A stretch of 37,145 nucleotides of DNA from Caldilineaceae bacterium SB0662_bin_25 (GTDB lineage Bacteria > Chloroflexota > Anaerolineae > Caldilineales > Caldilineaceae). The position numbers and the translations under genes were made by a program. The stretch spans positions 1 through 37,145 of the forward strand of contig VXOE01000084.1 in NCBI GenBank assembly GCA_009840225.1, read 5' to 3'. Within the stretch, counting starts at the first letter, position 1; each line of letters begins with the position of its first letter. The notes below the pieces were generated by a model that worked only from the letters and a program-made list of their open reading frames with translations, did no database searches and was not told the origin of the DNA. Shown here piece after piece: positions 1 to 8,028 of this stretch.

Positions 1-197
1 CGGAGCCCCCGCACAAGGGAGGGCCGAATAGGCCCGACCGCCCAGAACTGCAGTAACTGCAGTAGTTAGTAGTCAGTGGTCAGAGGAGGGGTCTTGCCTA
101 AAATAGAGTTGTAGGCGTACTGGACTGTGCTCCATTGCTAACCGAGGGAAAGGAGTATTCGCCCCATTTTTGGGATGCACGCAACTGACAGGCGGAT
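1..197. other. window edge, no gene recognised
   Basis: No reading frame here looks like a protein. The only structure seen is a 9-base unit (aactgcagt) repeated in tandem at 46-54 and 55-63, followed by AG/GT-rich sequence, and a short GGGCC/GGCCC inverted repeat near the start. The stretch precedes the lysine operon promoter and may be the tail of an upstream intergenic region cut by the window edge. Confidence 0.5.
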
Positions 198-226
198 TTG
201 ACTTTGTCGTCTTTGTTCAGTACTAT
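198..226 (+). promoter_or_regulatory. candidate sigma-70 promoter of the lysine operon
   Basis: TTGACT (198-203) and TACTAT (221-226) are separated by exactly 17 bases, a near-consensus -35/-10 pair. Transcription would start near 233 and give a leader of about 245 bases before the homocitrate synthase gene. That leader holds the short Lys-codon ORF at 305-370 and the terminator at 414-447. Promoter by sequence match only. Confidence 0.55.
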
Positions 227-304
227 TGAGCCTTGTTGGATATCTGCAGGAAGGAAGAGGCCGCGTAGCGTTTGCGGCCTGACTGGCAATCAGACTTACA
301 ACCG

Positions 305-370
305 ATGAGAAACACGGATATAGTGTCCCTGTTGACCTGCATAAAGAGCAAGAAGCGGAATCCAGACTGA
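305..370 (+). CDS. candidate lysine-codon leader peptide (21 aa)
   Basis: A 21-codon ORF lies between a good promoter and an intrinsic terminator, upstream of the first lysine gene. Residues 13-18 read IKSKKR, so three of the last eight codons are Lys (AAG at 344, 350, 353), followed by Arg. The stop codon is at 368-370. A sequence just after it, CCTGTCTG (371-378), can pair perfectly with CAGACAGG (425-432) inside the terminator, or partly with CAGAC (363-367) inside the ORF. A ribosome stalled on the Lys codons would leave 371-378 free to block the terminator; one reaching the stop would cover it. This matches classical attenuation. Against it: no clear Shine-Dalgarno sequence precedes the ATG, and three Lys codons is a modest signal. 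Confidence 0.38.
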   Translation: MRNTDIVSLLTCIKSKKRNPD

Positions 371-413
371 CCTGTCTGTTGTTTGCGCCTGCTCAGACGA
401 TGCAACCGTAGCG

Positions 414-447
414 ACCGGCCAATCCAGACAGGGTGGGCCGGTTTTTT
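414..447 (+). terminator. intrinsic terminator / attenuator before the lysine operon
   Basis: ACCGGCC (414-420) pairs perfectly with GGCCGGT (436-442) around a 15-base loop and is followed by a run of six T (442-447). It lies 31 bases before the homocitrate synthase start and downstream of the operon promoter. A conditional terminator (attenuator) is therefore more likely than the end of an upstream gene; no upstream gene is visible. Confidence 0.72.
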
Positions 448-477
448 GTTGCCAGAAAAATCGCCGGGAGTGCGAGT

Positions 478-1635
478 ATGAGTCTTGAACAGTTCTCGAT
501 AATCGAATCGACACTGCGTGAGGGTGAGCAGTTTGCCAATGCATTTTTCGACAGCGGGCAAAAGGACGAGATAGCACGCCTGCTGGACGCCTTTGGCGTC
601 GAGTACCTGGAGTTGACGTCGCCGGCAGCCAGCCCGCAGAGTCGCGCCGATTGTACGCGCATTGCCGGGTTGGGGCTGAGGGCGAAGCTGCTTACCCACA
701 CCCGTTGCCACCTGGACGATGCCAGGCTGGCGGTGGACACGGGCGTTGACGGAATCGATGTTCTTTTTGGGACCAGCAGCTATCTGCGTGAGTTTTCGCA
801 TGGCAAATCGATCCGAGAGATCATTGACAGCGCGGTGCAGGTTATCGAATTCATCAAGAGCCAGGGATTGGAGGTTCGGTTCAGCAGCGAGGATTCATTC
901 CGCAGTGACCTTGTCGATCTATTGACTGTTTACCGCGAGGTGGACCAGATTGGCGTAAACAGAGTCGGGATCGCCGACACGGTGGGAATTGCCACGCCTT
1001 TGCAGGTTCACGACCTGGTGCGGACGTTGCGGGGGGTTGTGTCCTGCGATATCGAGTTTCACGGTCACAACGACACGGGCTGCGCTATCGCTAATTCATA
1101 TTGCGCGCTGGCGGCGGGCGCGACCCACGTGGACACGTCGGTGCTGGGGATCGGGGAGCGCAACGGGATCACACCGCTGGGGGGCCTTGTGGCGCGCATG
1201 TACGCACTCGACCCGGAGCAGATTCGCAGCAAGTATAATCTGCCGATGCTGCGCGAGGTGGAGAACTTTGTGGCAGAGATTGTGGGGGTCGACGTACCGT
1301 TTAACAACTACATTACGGGTTACACGGCGTTCACGCATAAGGCGGGGATTCATGCCAAGGCGATCCTGAACAACCCCGACACGTACGAGATTCTGGACCC
1401 AGAGGATTTCGGGTTGACGCGCTATCTGCACATTGCGCACCGACTTACCGGCTGGAACGCGGTCAAACAGCGTGCTGAGCAGCTGCAGCTGGACCTGACC
1501 GATCCTCAGGTGAAAGAGGTTACGGCGCACATCAAGGAGGAGGCGGACCAGCGTAAGTTGAGCCTGGACGATGTTGACGTTTTGCTGCGCGAGTACCACA
1601 GCCGGGCAGTGACGGTACCTTCGCCGCCTGTGTAA
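478..1635 (+). CDS. hcs: homocitrate synthase
   Basis: Condenses acetyl-CoA with 2-oxoglutarate to homocitrate, the first committed step of the alpha-aminoadipate lysine pathway. The protein has 385 residues. The HMG-CoA-lyase-like barrel begins with the STLREGEQF motif, and the metal-binding HGHND motif is at residues 195-199, followed by the glycine-rich GIGERNG loop. Length and sequence resemble Thermus-type homocitrate synthase; the long C-terminal regulatory domain of LeuA is absent. I chose the ATG at 478 because the conserved domain begins a few residues later; an in-frame start at 433 lies inside the terminator hairpin. The homoaconitase gene starts 11 bases downstream. Assignment over isopropylmalate or citramalate synthase rests on sequence resemblance and on the LysWXY neighbours, with a separate leuA at 18313. 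Confidence 0.9.
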   Translation: MSLEQFSIIESTLREGEQFANAFFDSGQKDEIARLLDAFGVEYLELTSPAASPQSRADCTRIAGLGLRAKLLTHTRCHLDDARLAVDTGVDGIDVLFGTSSYLREFSHGKSIREIIDSAVQVIEFIKSQGLEVRFSSEDSFRSDLVDLLTVYREVDQIGVNRVGIADTVGIATPLQVHDLVRTLRGVVSCDIEFHGHNDTGCAIANSYCALAAGATHVDTSVLGIGERNGITPLGGLVARMYALDPEQIRSKYNLPMLREVENFVAEIVGVDVPFNNYITGYTAFTHKAGIHAKAILNNPDTYEILDPEDFGLTRYLHIAHRLTGWNAVKQRAEQLQLDLTDPQVKEVTAHIKEEADQRKLSLDDVDVLLREYHSRAVTVPSPPV

Positions 1636-1646
1636 GGGGACTGGAG

Positions 1647-3014
1647 ATGGGCAAGCATTCTACTACCCAAAAAACGGTGAGCGAGGCGGATTCTGGCGGC
1701 AAAGAAGCTCAGACATTCGCACAGAAGGCGCTCGCGCGGGCTGCCGGGTGTGAGACCGTAGAAGTCGGGGAGGTCGTGGACGTGCGCCCTGACGTCGTGT
1801 TGAGCCACGACAACACGGCTGCGATCCGGGAGATATGGCAACAGTTCGGTCTGGAACAGGTAGTGATCCCGGAGAAGCTGGCGATCACGCTGGACCATGC
1901 CGTTCCTGCGCCGACGACACGACACGCGCAGAATCACGCTGAGATTCGAGAGTTTGTGCAGGAGCAGGGCATTCGCCACTTTTTTGAGGTGGGGAGGGGG
2001 ATTTGCCACCAGGTCCTGAGTGAGGAGGCGCTGGTTCTGCCGGGGCAGACGATCCTAGGCGCGGACAGTCATACGCCGCACTTCGGCTGGCTGGGGGCGT
2101 TCGGCGCCGGCATCGGGCGCAGCGAAGTTGCCGCTCTTTGGGCGACGGGGGAACTGTGGCTGCGGGTGCCGGAGTCGATCAGGATCGTGCTGGAGGGCGA
2201 ACTGCCGAAGGGCGTTACGGCGAAAGATTTCGCATTGCGGATTATCGGTGACTGGGGCGCGGACGGCGGGTTATACAGTTCAGTCGAGTTCAGCGGCAGC
2301 GGTGTCGGGGCATTGAGCATTGATTCGAGGATGGCCCTGGCCAATATGATGGCCGAATTCGGCGCCAAATCGTCATACATCCCTCCGGACGGCGAGACGC
2401 GGTCCTATTTGAAGTCCGCCCTGGAGAGGAGGGAGACGAGGGAGAAGGATGCGGGAACTGTTGAAGACAGATCGCCTGGTATTGCTGAATCGCAGCTTTT
2501 TCCAGATGAGGGGGCCATGTACGGCGCCATCTACAGTTACAACGCCGATGACCTTGAGCCGACCGTATCATGCCCGCACACTGTGGACAACGTGGCACCG
2601 TTATCGGCTGTGGCGGGGACAGTGGTGCAGCAGGCGTTCATCGGGACATGCACTAACGGGCGACTTGAAGATTTGGCTGAGGCTGCGGAGATGGTGCAGG
2701 GCCGCCAGGTAGCCGCCGGTACACGACTGCTGGTGATTCCCGCTTCGAGCCTGGTGTTGCAGGAGGCCTTGGAGCGGGGTTACATTCAGGCGCTCGTTGC
2801 TGCGGGCGCCGCGATTGGAACGCCGGGGTGCGGACCTTGCATGGGTAACCACATGGGTGTGCCGGCAACGGGGGAAGTGACGATTTCGAGCGCCAACCGC
2901 AATTTTCGCGGGCGCATGGGCACGACGGAGGCCGAGATCTATCTGGCGAGTTCGGCGGTGGTGGCGGCGTCGGCGGTTGCGGGCAGGATTGCTGATCCGA
3001 GGGACATATTGTAA
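1647..3014 (+). CDS. lysT: homoaconitase large subunit (aconitase family)
   Basis: Large subunit of the dehydratase that converts homocitrate to homoisocitrate through cis-homoaconitate. It has 455 residues. The [4Fe-4S] ligands are visible: C335 in GTCTNGR, and C395 and C398 in GCGPCMG. The family motif [12 protein letters not shown] is present at about residue 135, and the C-terminal [12 protein letters not shown] signature is intact. A true leuC is present separately at 29582, so this copy most likely serves lysine synthesis; sequence alone cannot exclude isopropylmalate activity. It follows hcs by 11 bases and precedes the small subunit by 85 bases. An insertion of about 30 residues rich in Glu/Arg (around residues 255-290) separates two conserved blocks. 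Confidence 0.86.
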   Translation: MGKHSTTQKTVSEADSGGKEAQTFAQKALARAAGCETVEVGEVVDVRPDVVLSHDNTAAIREIWQQFGLEQVVIPEKLAITLDHAVPAPTTRHAQNHAEIREFVQEQGIRHFFEVGRGICHQVLSEEALVLPGQTILGADSHTPHFGWLGAFGAGIGRSEVAALWATGELWLRVPESIRIVLEGELPKGVTAKDFALRIIGDWGADGGLYSSVEFSGSGVGALSIDSRMALANMMAEFGAKSSYIPPDGETRSYLKSALERRETREKDAGTVEDRSPGIAESQLFPDEGAMYGAIYSYNADDLEPTVSCPHTVDNVAPLSAVAGTVVQQAFIGTCTNGRLEDLAEAAEMVQGRQVAAGTRLLVIPASSLVLQEALERGYIQALVAAGAAIGTPGCGPCMGNHMGVPATGEVTISSANRNFRGRMGTTEAEIYLASSAVVAASAVAGRIADPRDIL

Positions 3015-3099
3015 GTAGAGCCAGGGTGAGCAGGATAGTCTCTCAGGTGGGAGCGCCAGAGTGGGTCGCTAGTCGTAACGCGACGGATGGAGGAAACAG

Positions 3100-3603
3100 G
3101 TGATTCGGGGCAGGGCCTGGAAGTACGGGGACAACGTCAATACTGATGTACTGTTTCCGGGCAAGTATACGTATACGGCCAAAGGACGGGACGAGATTGC
3201 CAGTCATGCGCTGGAGGACCTGGATCCTGATTTCGCCTCCAACGTGGGCGTAGGGGACGTGATCGTAGGCGGCCGCAATTTTGGTTGCGGGTCCAGCCGT
3301 GAGCAGGCGGCGACATGCCTGGTCTACAACGGGGTCAGCGCGGTGATTGCGGAGAGCTTTGCGCGGATTTTCTATCGCAACGCCATTAACAACGGGTTGC
3401 TTGCAATCGTCTGCCCTGAGGCCGCGCAGGCGATCCAAGGGCAGGAGTACGTCTCGGTTGACCTGGAGGGGAGGGTAATCGAGTGCGCCTCCGGCCGGTT
3501 TGCGTTCCCGCCGCTGAGCGCTACCGTGCAGGAGATTCTGGAGGCAGGGGGCCTGGTCGAACAGGTCAAGCGGAGACTTGCGTCGGCGCGTTCGGCTTCC
3601 TGA
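3100..3603 (+). CDS. lysU: homoaconitase small subunit
   Basis: Small (swivel-domain) subunit partnering the preceding large subunit, 167 residues. Recognisable motifs are [10 protein letters not shown] near the N terminus, [13 protein letters not shown] in the middle, and [14 protein letters not shown]. It starts at GTG, chosen because a GGAGG ribosome site sits 6 bases upstream at 3089-3093. The loop after GKY contacts the substrate tail in this family, and here it reads TYTAKGR; I cannot assign homocitrate versus isopropylmalate specificity from it alone. The hcs/lysW context supports homoaconitase. Do not confuse the symbol with the E. coli lysyl-tRNA synthetase gene of the same name. Confidence 0.82.
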   Translation: MIRGRAWKYGDNVNTDVLFPGKYTYTAKGRDEIASHALEDLDPDFASNVGVGDVIVGGRNFGCGSSREQAATCLVYNGVSAVIAESFARIFYRNAINNGLLAIVCPEAAQAIQGQEYVSVDLEGRVIECASGRFAFPPLSATVQEILEAGGLVEQVKRRLASARSAS

Positions 3604-3639
3604 GCCAGTTCGAGTGGAGTCTCAGGATCCGGAAGCGTA

Positions 3640-4110
3640 TTGTTGCCAATGCAGTTGCCAAAGTTAGCAAGGTTTCTGCATTTCGTTCAACGGCTGCGGT
3701 GGCGACTGGCTAAACCAACGACTGTGGGCGTGAGGCTGCTGGCGGTCAAGGAAGGAGAGGTTCTACTGGTCAAGCACACCTATCTTGACGGTTGGTATCT
3801 ACCCGGGGGCGGTTTGCAGCCAGGAGAGACCTTGCGAGATGCCATGGCACGGGAGGCTGCCGAGGAGGCCGGTGTTGAACTGCAGGCGCTACGGCTCTTC
3901 GGCGTTTATAGTAGTTTTCTTGAAGGGAAGAGCGACCATATTGTCGTCTTTGTGTGCGAGGCGTTTACCTGGAGAAAGGTTAATAACCGGGAAATCGAGA
4001 GCGTCGACTGTTTCGCTCTTGGCGAACTGCCTGAGGGAATCTCCCCCGGCACGCGCAGGCGAATCGCAGAGTATGCGGCCGGCGAGAAGGCCGTTTCGGC
4101 GCCCTGGTAA
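3640..4110 (+). CDS. Nudix hydrolase
   Basis: A 156-residue protein with a complete Nudix box running from the GGGLQPGE segment through AREAAEEAGV, fitting the consensus G-x5-E-x7-REUxEExGU. Such enzymes hydrolyse nucleoside diphosphates linked to another moiety; the substrate cannot be read from sequence. The start is uncertain: TTG codons at 3640 and 3643 and an ATG at 3649 are in frame, with GGAAG at 3631-3635 as ribosome site. It lies between lysU and lysW on the same strand with short gaps, so it is probably co-transcribed. A role in lysine synthesis is not known for this family; it may be a passenger or a metabolite-cleaning enzyme. Confidence 0.82.
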   Translation: MLPMQLPKLARFLHFVQRLRWRLAKPTTVGVRLLAVKEGEVLLVKHTYLDGWYLPGGGLQPGETLRDAMAREAAEEAGVELQALRLFGVYSSFLEGKSDHIVVFVCEAFTWRKVNNREIESVDCFALGELPEGISPGTRRRIAEYAAGEKAVSAPW

Positions 4111-4171
4111 GCAATCATGAGTTGGAACTCATTTCAGTCAGAGGAATCAGACACAGATCAGGAGAAGTAGC

Positions 4172-4357
4172 ATGGCAGTTCAAACCGTTACCGCTGTGGC
4201 CGAATGTCCGGAGTGCTTCGGCGAGGTCGAACTCAACGACGTGATGGAGAACGAAATCGTCCAGTGCGGCGAGTGCGGGGTGGACCTGGAGGTTATCGGG
4301 CTTGACCCCGTAGCGCTGGATATGGCGCCCGAAGAGGACGAAGACTGGGGAGAATAG
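4172..4357 (+). CDS. lysW: amino-group carrier protein LysW
   Basis: A 61-residue acidic carrier protein. Its C-terminal glutamate is joined to alpha-aminoadipate (or glutamate) so that later steps act on a protected amino group. The zinc-ribbon cysteines are C12/C15 (CPEC) and C32/C35 (CGEC), and the protein ends in the diagnostic EDWGE. A good AGGAG site precedes the ATG. lysX begins 5 bases after the stop, with its ribosome site in the lysW 3' end, so the two are translated together. Carrier, ligase (LysX) and reductase (LysY) in a row make this the surest functional assignment in the operon. Confidence 0.95.
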   Translation: MAVQTVTAVAECPECFGEVELNDVMENEIVQCGECGVDLEVIGLDPVALDMAPEEDEDWGE

Positions 4358-4362
4358 GACCG

Positions 4363-5241
4363 ATGAGAGTTGGCATCCTTTACAGCCGTGTGCGCGCCGA
4401 GGAGAAGCTCCTATTTGAGGAGTTCACACTGCGGGGCGCCGAATTCGATCTGCTTGACGACCGCAAGCTGATCTTCGACATTTCCGGCGGGTCGGATTCG
4501 ACGTGTTACGAAGACTACGATGTGATCGTCGAGCGCTGCATCCATCACGGGCGTGCGCTGGTCAGCCTGCGGATTCTCAACGATCGCGGCATTCCGACGG
4601 TAAACTCTGTGCAGGTAGCGGACGTGTGCGGCGACAAACTACAGACGACGAGCGCGCTGACGGCGGCCGGCATTCCATCACCGCGCACGAAGGTGGCCTT
4701 CACGGCCGAGAGCGCACTGGAGGCGATGGAGGAGCTGGGGTATCCGGTTGTGATGAAGCCTTCGATCGGGTCGTGGGGGCGGCTTTTGAGCAAGATTAAC
4801 GACCGCGAGGCGGCGGAGACTGTTCTGGAGCACAAGGAGGTGCTGGGTACGTACCATCACAGCATTTTCTACGTTCAGGAATACATCGAGAAGCCGGGGC
4901 GCGATATCCGCGCGTTCACGGTCGGCAGCGAGACGATCTGCGCGATCTACCGGGATTCGCCTCACTGGATTACGAACACGGCGCGCGGCGGGCAGGCGTC
5001 GGTCTGCCCTGTGACAGCGGAGTTGAACGACATTTGCGTACGGGCTGCCAAGGCCGTTGGCGGCGGGTGTGTCGCCATCGACGTGCTCGAAGACCCGGAC
5101 CGGGGGCTGCTTGTGAACGAGGTCAATTACACGATGGAGTTTCGCAACAGTGTGCAGCCGACCGGTGTGAATATTCCGGGCCGGATCGCAGATTTTGTTC
5201 TGCAGGTGGGGGCGGATGGCTGGGAAGCGGCAAACAGTTGA
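4363..5241 (+). CDS. lysX: LysW--alpha-aminoadipate ligase LysX (ATP-grasp)
   Basis: A RimK-type ATP-grasp ligase of 292 residues. It uses ATP to link the alpha-amino group of L-alpha-aminoadipate to the C-terminal glutamate of LysW. Visible features are the N-terminal pre-ATP-grasp domain ([15 protein letters not shown]), the ATP-binding lysine in [12 protein letters not shown] (K132), and the metal-binding [12 protein letters not shown] segment near the C terminus. Its position directly after lysW and before lysY supports the call. In some organisms a homologue (ArgX) or a bifunctional LysX acts on glutamate for arginine synthesis. No separate arginine gene is seen here, so dual use remains possible. 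Confidence 0.92.
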   Translation: MRVGILYSRVRAEEKLLFEEFTLRGAEFDLLDDRKLIFDISGGSDSTCYEDYDVIVERCIHHGRALVSLRILNDRGIPTVNSVQVADVCGDKLQTTSALTAAGIPSPRTKVAFTAESALEAMEELGYPVVMKPSIGSWGRLLSKINDREAAETVLEHKEVLGTYHHSIFYVQEYIEKPGRDIRAFTVGSETICAIYRDSPHWITNTARGGQASVCPVTAELNDICVRAAKAVGGGCVAIDVLEDPDRGLLVNEVNYTMEFRNSVQPTGVNIPGRIADFVLQVGADGWEAANS

Positions 5242-5268
5242 CCCCGGGGCGGTGGCGTTGTCAATAGG

Positions 5269-6372
5269 TTGAGCGTGAACGGGACGATGGTGGTGGAAAA
5301 CGGTAGAGAGTCGAAGTCATCAGTATCTATCCTTGGCGCCAGCGGCTATGCCGGAGGCGAGCTGCTGCGTCTGCTGCTGGACCATCCTCACGTCGAGGTG
5401 TCCCAGGCGACGAGCGAACGAAACGCGGGATCGTTCGTCCATTTCACGCATCCAAACTTGCGCGGGCGAACGAGGCTGAAGTTTGTCAGCGCGGCGGAGC
5501 TGGAGCCCTGCGACGTGCTTGTATTGGGACTTCCTCACGGCGGGGCGATGGGGCGCATTGACGAGTTTGCAGGGCTGGCGGATCGCATTATCGATCTGAG
5601 CGCCGACTTTCGTTTGGCGGATGCGCAGGCCTACGTGGATTGGTATGGCAAGGAGCATAGCAAACCTGACTGGCTCGGGAGATTCGTCTATGGTTTGCCG
5701 GAGTTGTTCCGTCAGCAGATATGCGGCGCCCGCTATGTGAGCGGGGTCGGGTGCAATGCGACCGCGAGTGTGCTGGCGGTGTGGCCGCTGTTTGCGGCTG
5801 GGCTGGCTGACCCGGGGCGAGACTTGATCTGCGAGGTAAAGGTCGGGAGCAGTGAAGGCGGCAATCGCTCCGGTGACGCGACTCACCACCCGGAGCGGGC
5901 GAGGGCGATGCGCAGTTTCGCGCCTACAGGTCACCGACATACGGCAGAGATTCTGCAGGCCCTGGCACTGTCCGAGGCTGATGACTACGGGGCTGTAGCC
6001 GCCCACATGAGTGCGACTGCGGTCGACAATGTGCGAGGTGTGCTGGCTACGGCGCATGTTTTTGTGAAAGATGGCGTGAGCGAGCGGGATCTCTGGCGGG
6101 CTTACCGTCAGACGTACCGGGGGGAGCCATTCGTACGGATCGTCAAAGAGAAGACCGGCATCTACCGTTACCCGGAGCCGAAGATTCTGAGCGGTAGCAA
6201 TTACGCAGACGTTGGGTTCGAACTGGATGAACGGACGGGGCGTGTGGTTGCGCTTTGCGCCATTGACAATCTGGTCAAGGGGGCGGCGGGCAGCGCCCTT
6301 CAGAGCCTGAATCTGATGTGCGGATGGGATGAGGCGACGGGATTAGGTTTCCCGGGTTTGCACCCGGTCTAG
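5269..6372 (+). CDS. lysY: LysW-gamma-aminoadipyl-6-phosphate reductase LysY (ArgC family)
   Basis: Reduces the LysW-linked acyl phosphate to the semialdehyde with NADPH. It is an ArgC-family protein of up to 367 residues: the nucleotide-binding SILGASGYAGGELLRLL is near the N terminus, and the catalytic cysteine is in GVGCNATAS (C162 counting from the TTG at 5269). The VGSSEGGNRSGDATHHPER segment and the C-terminal DNLVKGAAG motif are intact. The start is ambiguous: TTG 5269, GTG 5275 and ATG 5287 are in frame, and none has a strong ribosome site. The kinase (LysZ) that would make its substrate is not in the window and must lie elsewhere. It is probably the last gene of the lysine operon. 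Confidence 0.88.
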   Translation: MSVNGTMVVENGRESKSSVSILGASGYAGGELLRLLLDHPHVEVSQATSERNAGSFVHFTHPNLRGRTRLKFVSAAELEPCDVLVLGLPHGGAMGRIDEFAGLADRIIDLSADFRLADAQAYVDWYGKEHSKPDWLGRFVYGLPELFRQQICGARYVSGVGCNATASVLAVWPLFAAGLADPGRDLICEVKVGSSEGGNRSGDATHHPERARAMRSFAPTGHRHTAEILQALALSEADDYGAVAAHMSATAVDNVRGVLATAHVFVKDGVSERDLWRAYRQTYRGEPFVRIVKEKTGIYRYPEPKILSGSNYADVGFELDERTGRVVALCAIDNLVKGAAGSALQSLNLMCGWDEATGLGFPGLHPV

Positions 6373-6455
6373 GCCTGACAAAGTCAAGGGGGAAAAACGG
6401 GTCGGATTCCGGGAAAGGGGGAGAAGCCTCTACCTCATTTGCGCCCGTTGGCGGC

Positions 6456-7049
6456 ATGAGTGTTCAGGTACGCACGATCATGACGGAGAGGAAGTCGGTC
6501 GTCTCTTTACTGTGGACGCCCAGCCGTAGACGGGTCACGCTTTCGCTTGATGGAGACGCGGAGGCCGCGGTGCGGCGCCTTGAGGATGAGCTGAGCTCCA
6601 GCGAGGAAGTCAGCGGACGTGTAGCGGAACGAGCGGTGAAGATCAGACGTCCTCCGAGAAAGTCCGCCGTCAAGGGCATTTTCGCGACGTACCTTTACGC
6701 AGTTGTCCAGGAAGATGGTGAGAACTGCCGTCTGGTGGGTCACTTCCAGTGGCACCCGGTCGGGCGCATCTATGCCGCCGCCTGGATGGTGCTGAGCGCC
6801 GTGATTCCACTGGCGTTCCTGGTCGCGGGGGTCTTACGCGGGACACCGGAAAGCACGGCTCGAGACGCGCTGCCCTACCTGATTCCGGTGCTACTGCCTT
6901 TGCTTCTCACAGGACTTCTCTACGTACAGCGCAGGCGCGATTTGCCTGACGAAGAGGCGATACGCGGCTGGCTCGGAGGATTGAGAGCGGGCTGGCAAGA
7001 GGTTGAAACGGAATCCACAGCTTCCAGTGAGCGAGAGTCCACGGGCTAA
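6456..7049 (+). CDS. small membrane protein of unknown function
   Basis: A 197-residue protein that I do not recognise. The N-terminal ~95 residues are soluble and rich in charged residues. Two hydrophobic segments follow, around residues 105-128 and 139-156, separated by a short charged loop. The C terminus is charged and probably cytoplasmic. An in-frame ATG at 6480 is an alternative start; neither has a clear ribosome site. It lies 84 bases after lysY and 29 bases before the MOSC gene, in the same direction, so it may be read with either. No function is proposed. Confidence 0.62.
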   Translation: MSVQVRTIMTERKSVVSLLWTPSRRRVTLSLDGDAEAAVRRLEDELSSSEEVSGRVAERAVKIRRPPRKSAVKGIFATYLYAVVQEDGENCRLVGHFQWHPVGRIYAAAWMVLSAVIPLAFLVAGVLRGTPESTARDALPYLIPVLLPLLLTGLLYVQRRRDLPDEEAIRGWLGGLRAGWQEVETESTASSERESTG

Positions 7050-7078
7050 CCCGCTGGGAACAGAAGAGGAGTAGATCG

Positions 7079-7624
7079 ATGTCAACGGTAACTCATCTGG
7101 AAATGGCGGAACTGGAACAGAATCTGGACGAGATCCGGGATTCACCCAAGGAAGAGGGCAAGCTGGCCCTGATCGTTAGACGGCCCCAATCGGGGGAGCG
7201 GGAGGTGATCGAAGCCGGCGAACTCACGGTGGCCGAGGGGCTTGCCGGCGACAACTGGAGTACGCGCACTCCGGATGTTCCCCTTGAACCGGAACGGCAG
7301 CTTACGATTATGAATTCGCGTGTTGCGGGGCTGCTGGCGCAGGATGAGGACCGCTGGGAGCTGTTCGGGGATCAGCTCTACATCGACCTTGAACTGAGCG
7401 AGACGAACCTGCCCGTTGGTACGCGCCTGGAATTGGGTGGAGCGGTGATCGAAATGACGCCCATCGACCATACCGGTTGCAAGAAGTTTGCGGAGCGGTT
7501 CGGCGTTGACGCGGTGAAGTTCGTCAGCACTCCGGAAGGCAAGGAGATGCGGCTGCGCGGGATGTATGCGAAGGTGGTCCAGCCCGGACCGATCAGGGCC
7601 GGTGACAGGGTCCGGAAACTCTGA
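7079..7624 (+). CDS. MOSC-domain protein
   Basis: A stand-alone MOSC domain of 181 residues. The conserved cysteine is in DHTGCKKFAERFG (C134), preceded by conserved PERQLTIMNSR and DLELSETNLPVG blocks. MOSC domains handle sulfur for molybdenum cofactor or reduce N-hydroxylated compounds in YiiM/mARC-type proteins. Which applies here cannot be told. An AGAGGAG ribosome site sits just before the ATG. No molybdoenzyme is seen nearby. Confidence 0.8.
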   Translation: MSTVTHLEMAELEQNLDEIRDSPKEEGKLALIVRRPQSGEREVIEAGELTVAEGLAGDNWSTRTPDVPLEPERQLTIMNSRVAGLLAQDEDRWELFGDQLYIDLELSETNLPVGTRLELGGAVIEMTPIDHTGCKKFAERFGVDAVKFVSTPEGKEMRLRGMYAKVVQPGPIRAGDRVRKL

Positions 7625-8028
7625 AGGCTCGCGTCCGCTGCTATGCCATCCTATCGAATTGCACTGGGATGGAGCCTTTGTCCATTCCTTGCGCGGACGG
7701 CGCCGCACGGCAGTGGCCGCAGATCCAACCCAGCGCCAGCTGGAGTTTGAACCGAATCTGTCGGTGAACACGATGGATTTTTCCCTTTCCAGGTTTGTAT
7801 TTTAGTGTCAAATCACTTTCTGGCAGAGGCCGCCGAAGCCATCTGCCTGTCAAAGGAGTTTCGACTCGATTCGCCTTTCTCCGAGCAGGCTTGTCTCACC
7901 AGATTCATTGAAACTACCGTGCGACCGGAAGCAATGGGACCCGGCGAGGCGCGCTGGCAATAGCGCCAATACAAGTGAATATGATACACTGGTTTAGCTG
8001 AGCACCATTACTAAACCGGATTTGAAGA
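7625..8028. other. 404-base intergenic region, no gene seen
   Basis: Short frames here have no recognisable product. A TATGAT at 7980-7985 could be a -10 element for the ABC exporter genes (start 8029), but I see no convincing -35 at a normal spacing. No hairpin followed by a T run was found. Confidence 0.4.

Noticed and set aside
414-447. T-box-like AGGGTGG next to CCGG in the lysine leader
   Set aside because: AGGGTGG here continues directly into the terminator's 3' arm, the following bases do not match the T-box ACCGCG order, and no stem I / specifier loop is evident upstream.
233-447. Lysine riboswitch upstream of hcs
   Set aside because: I could not find the conserved core segments in order. 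The AGGCCGC/GCGGCCT hairpin at 258-280 is a simple stem without the five-helix junction.
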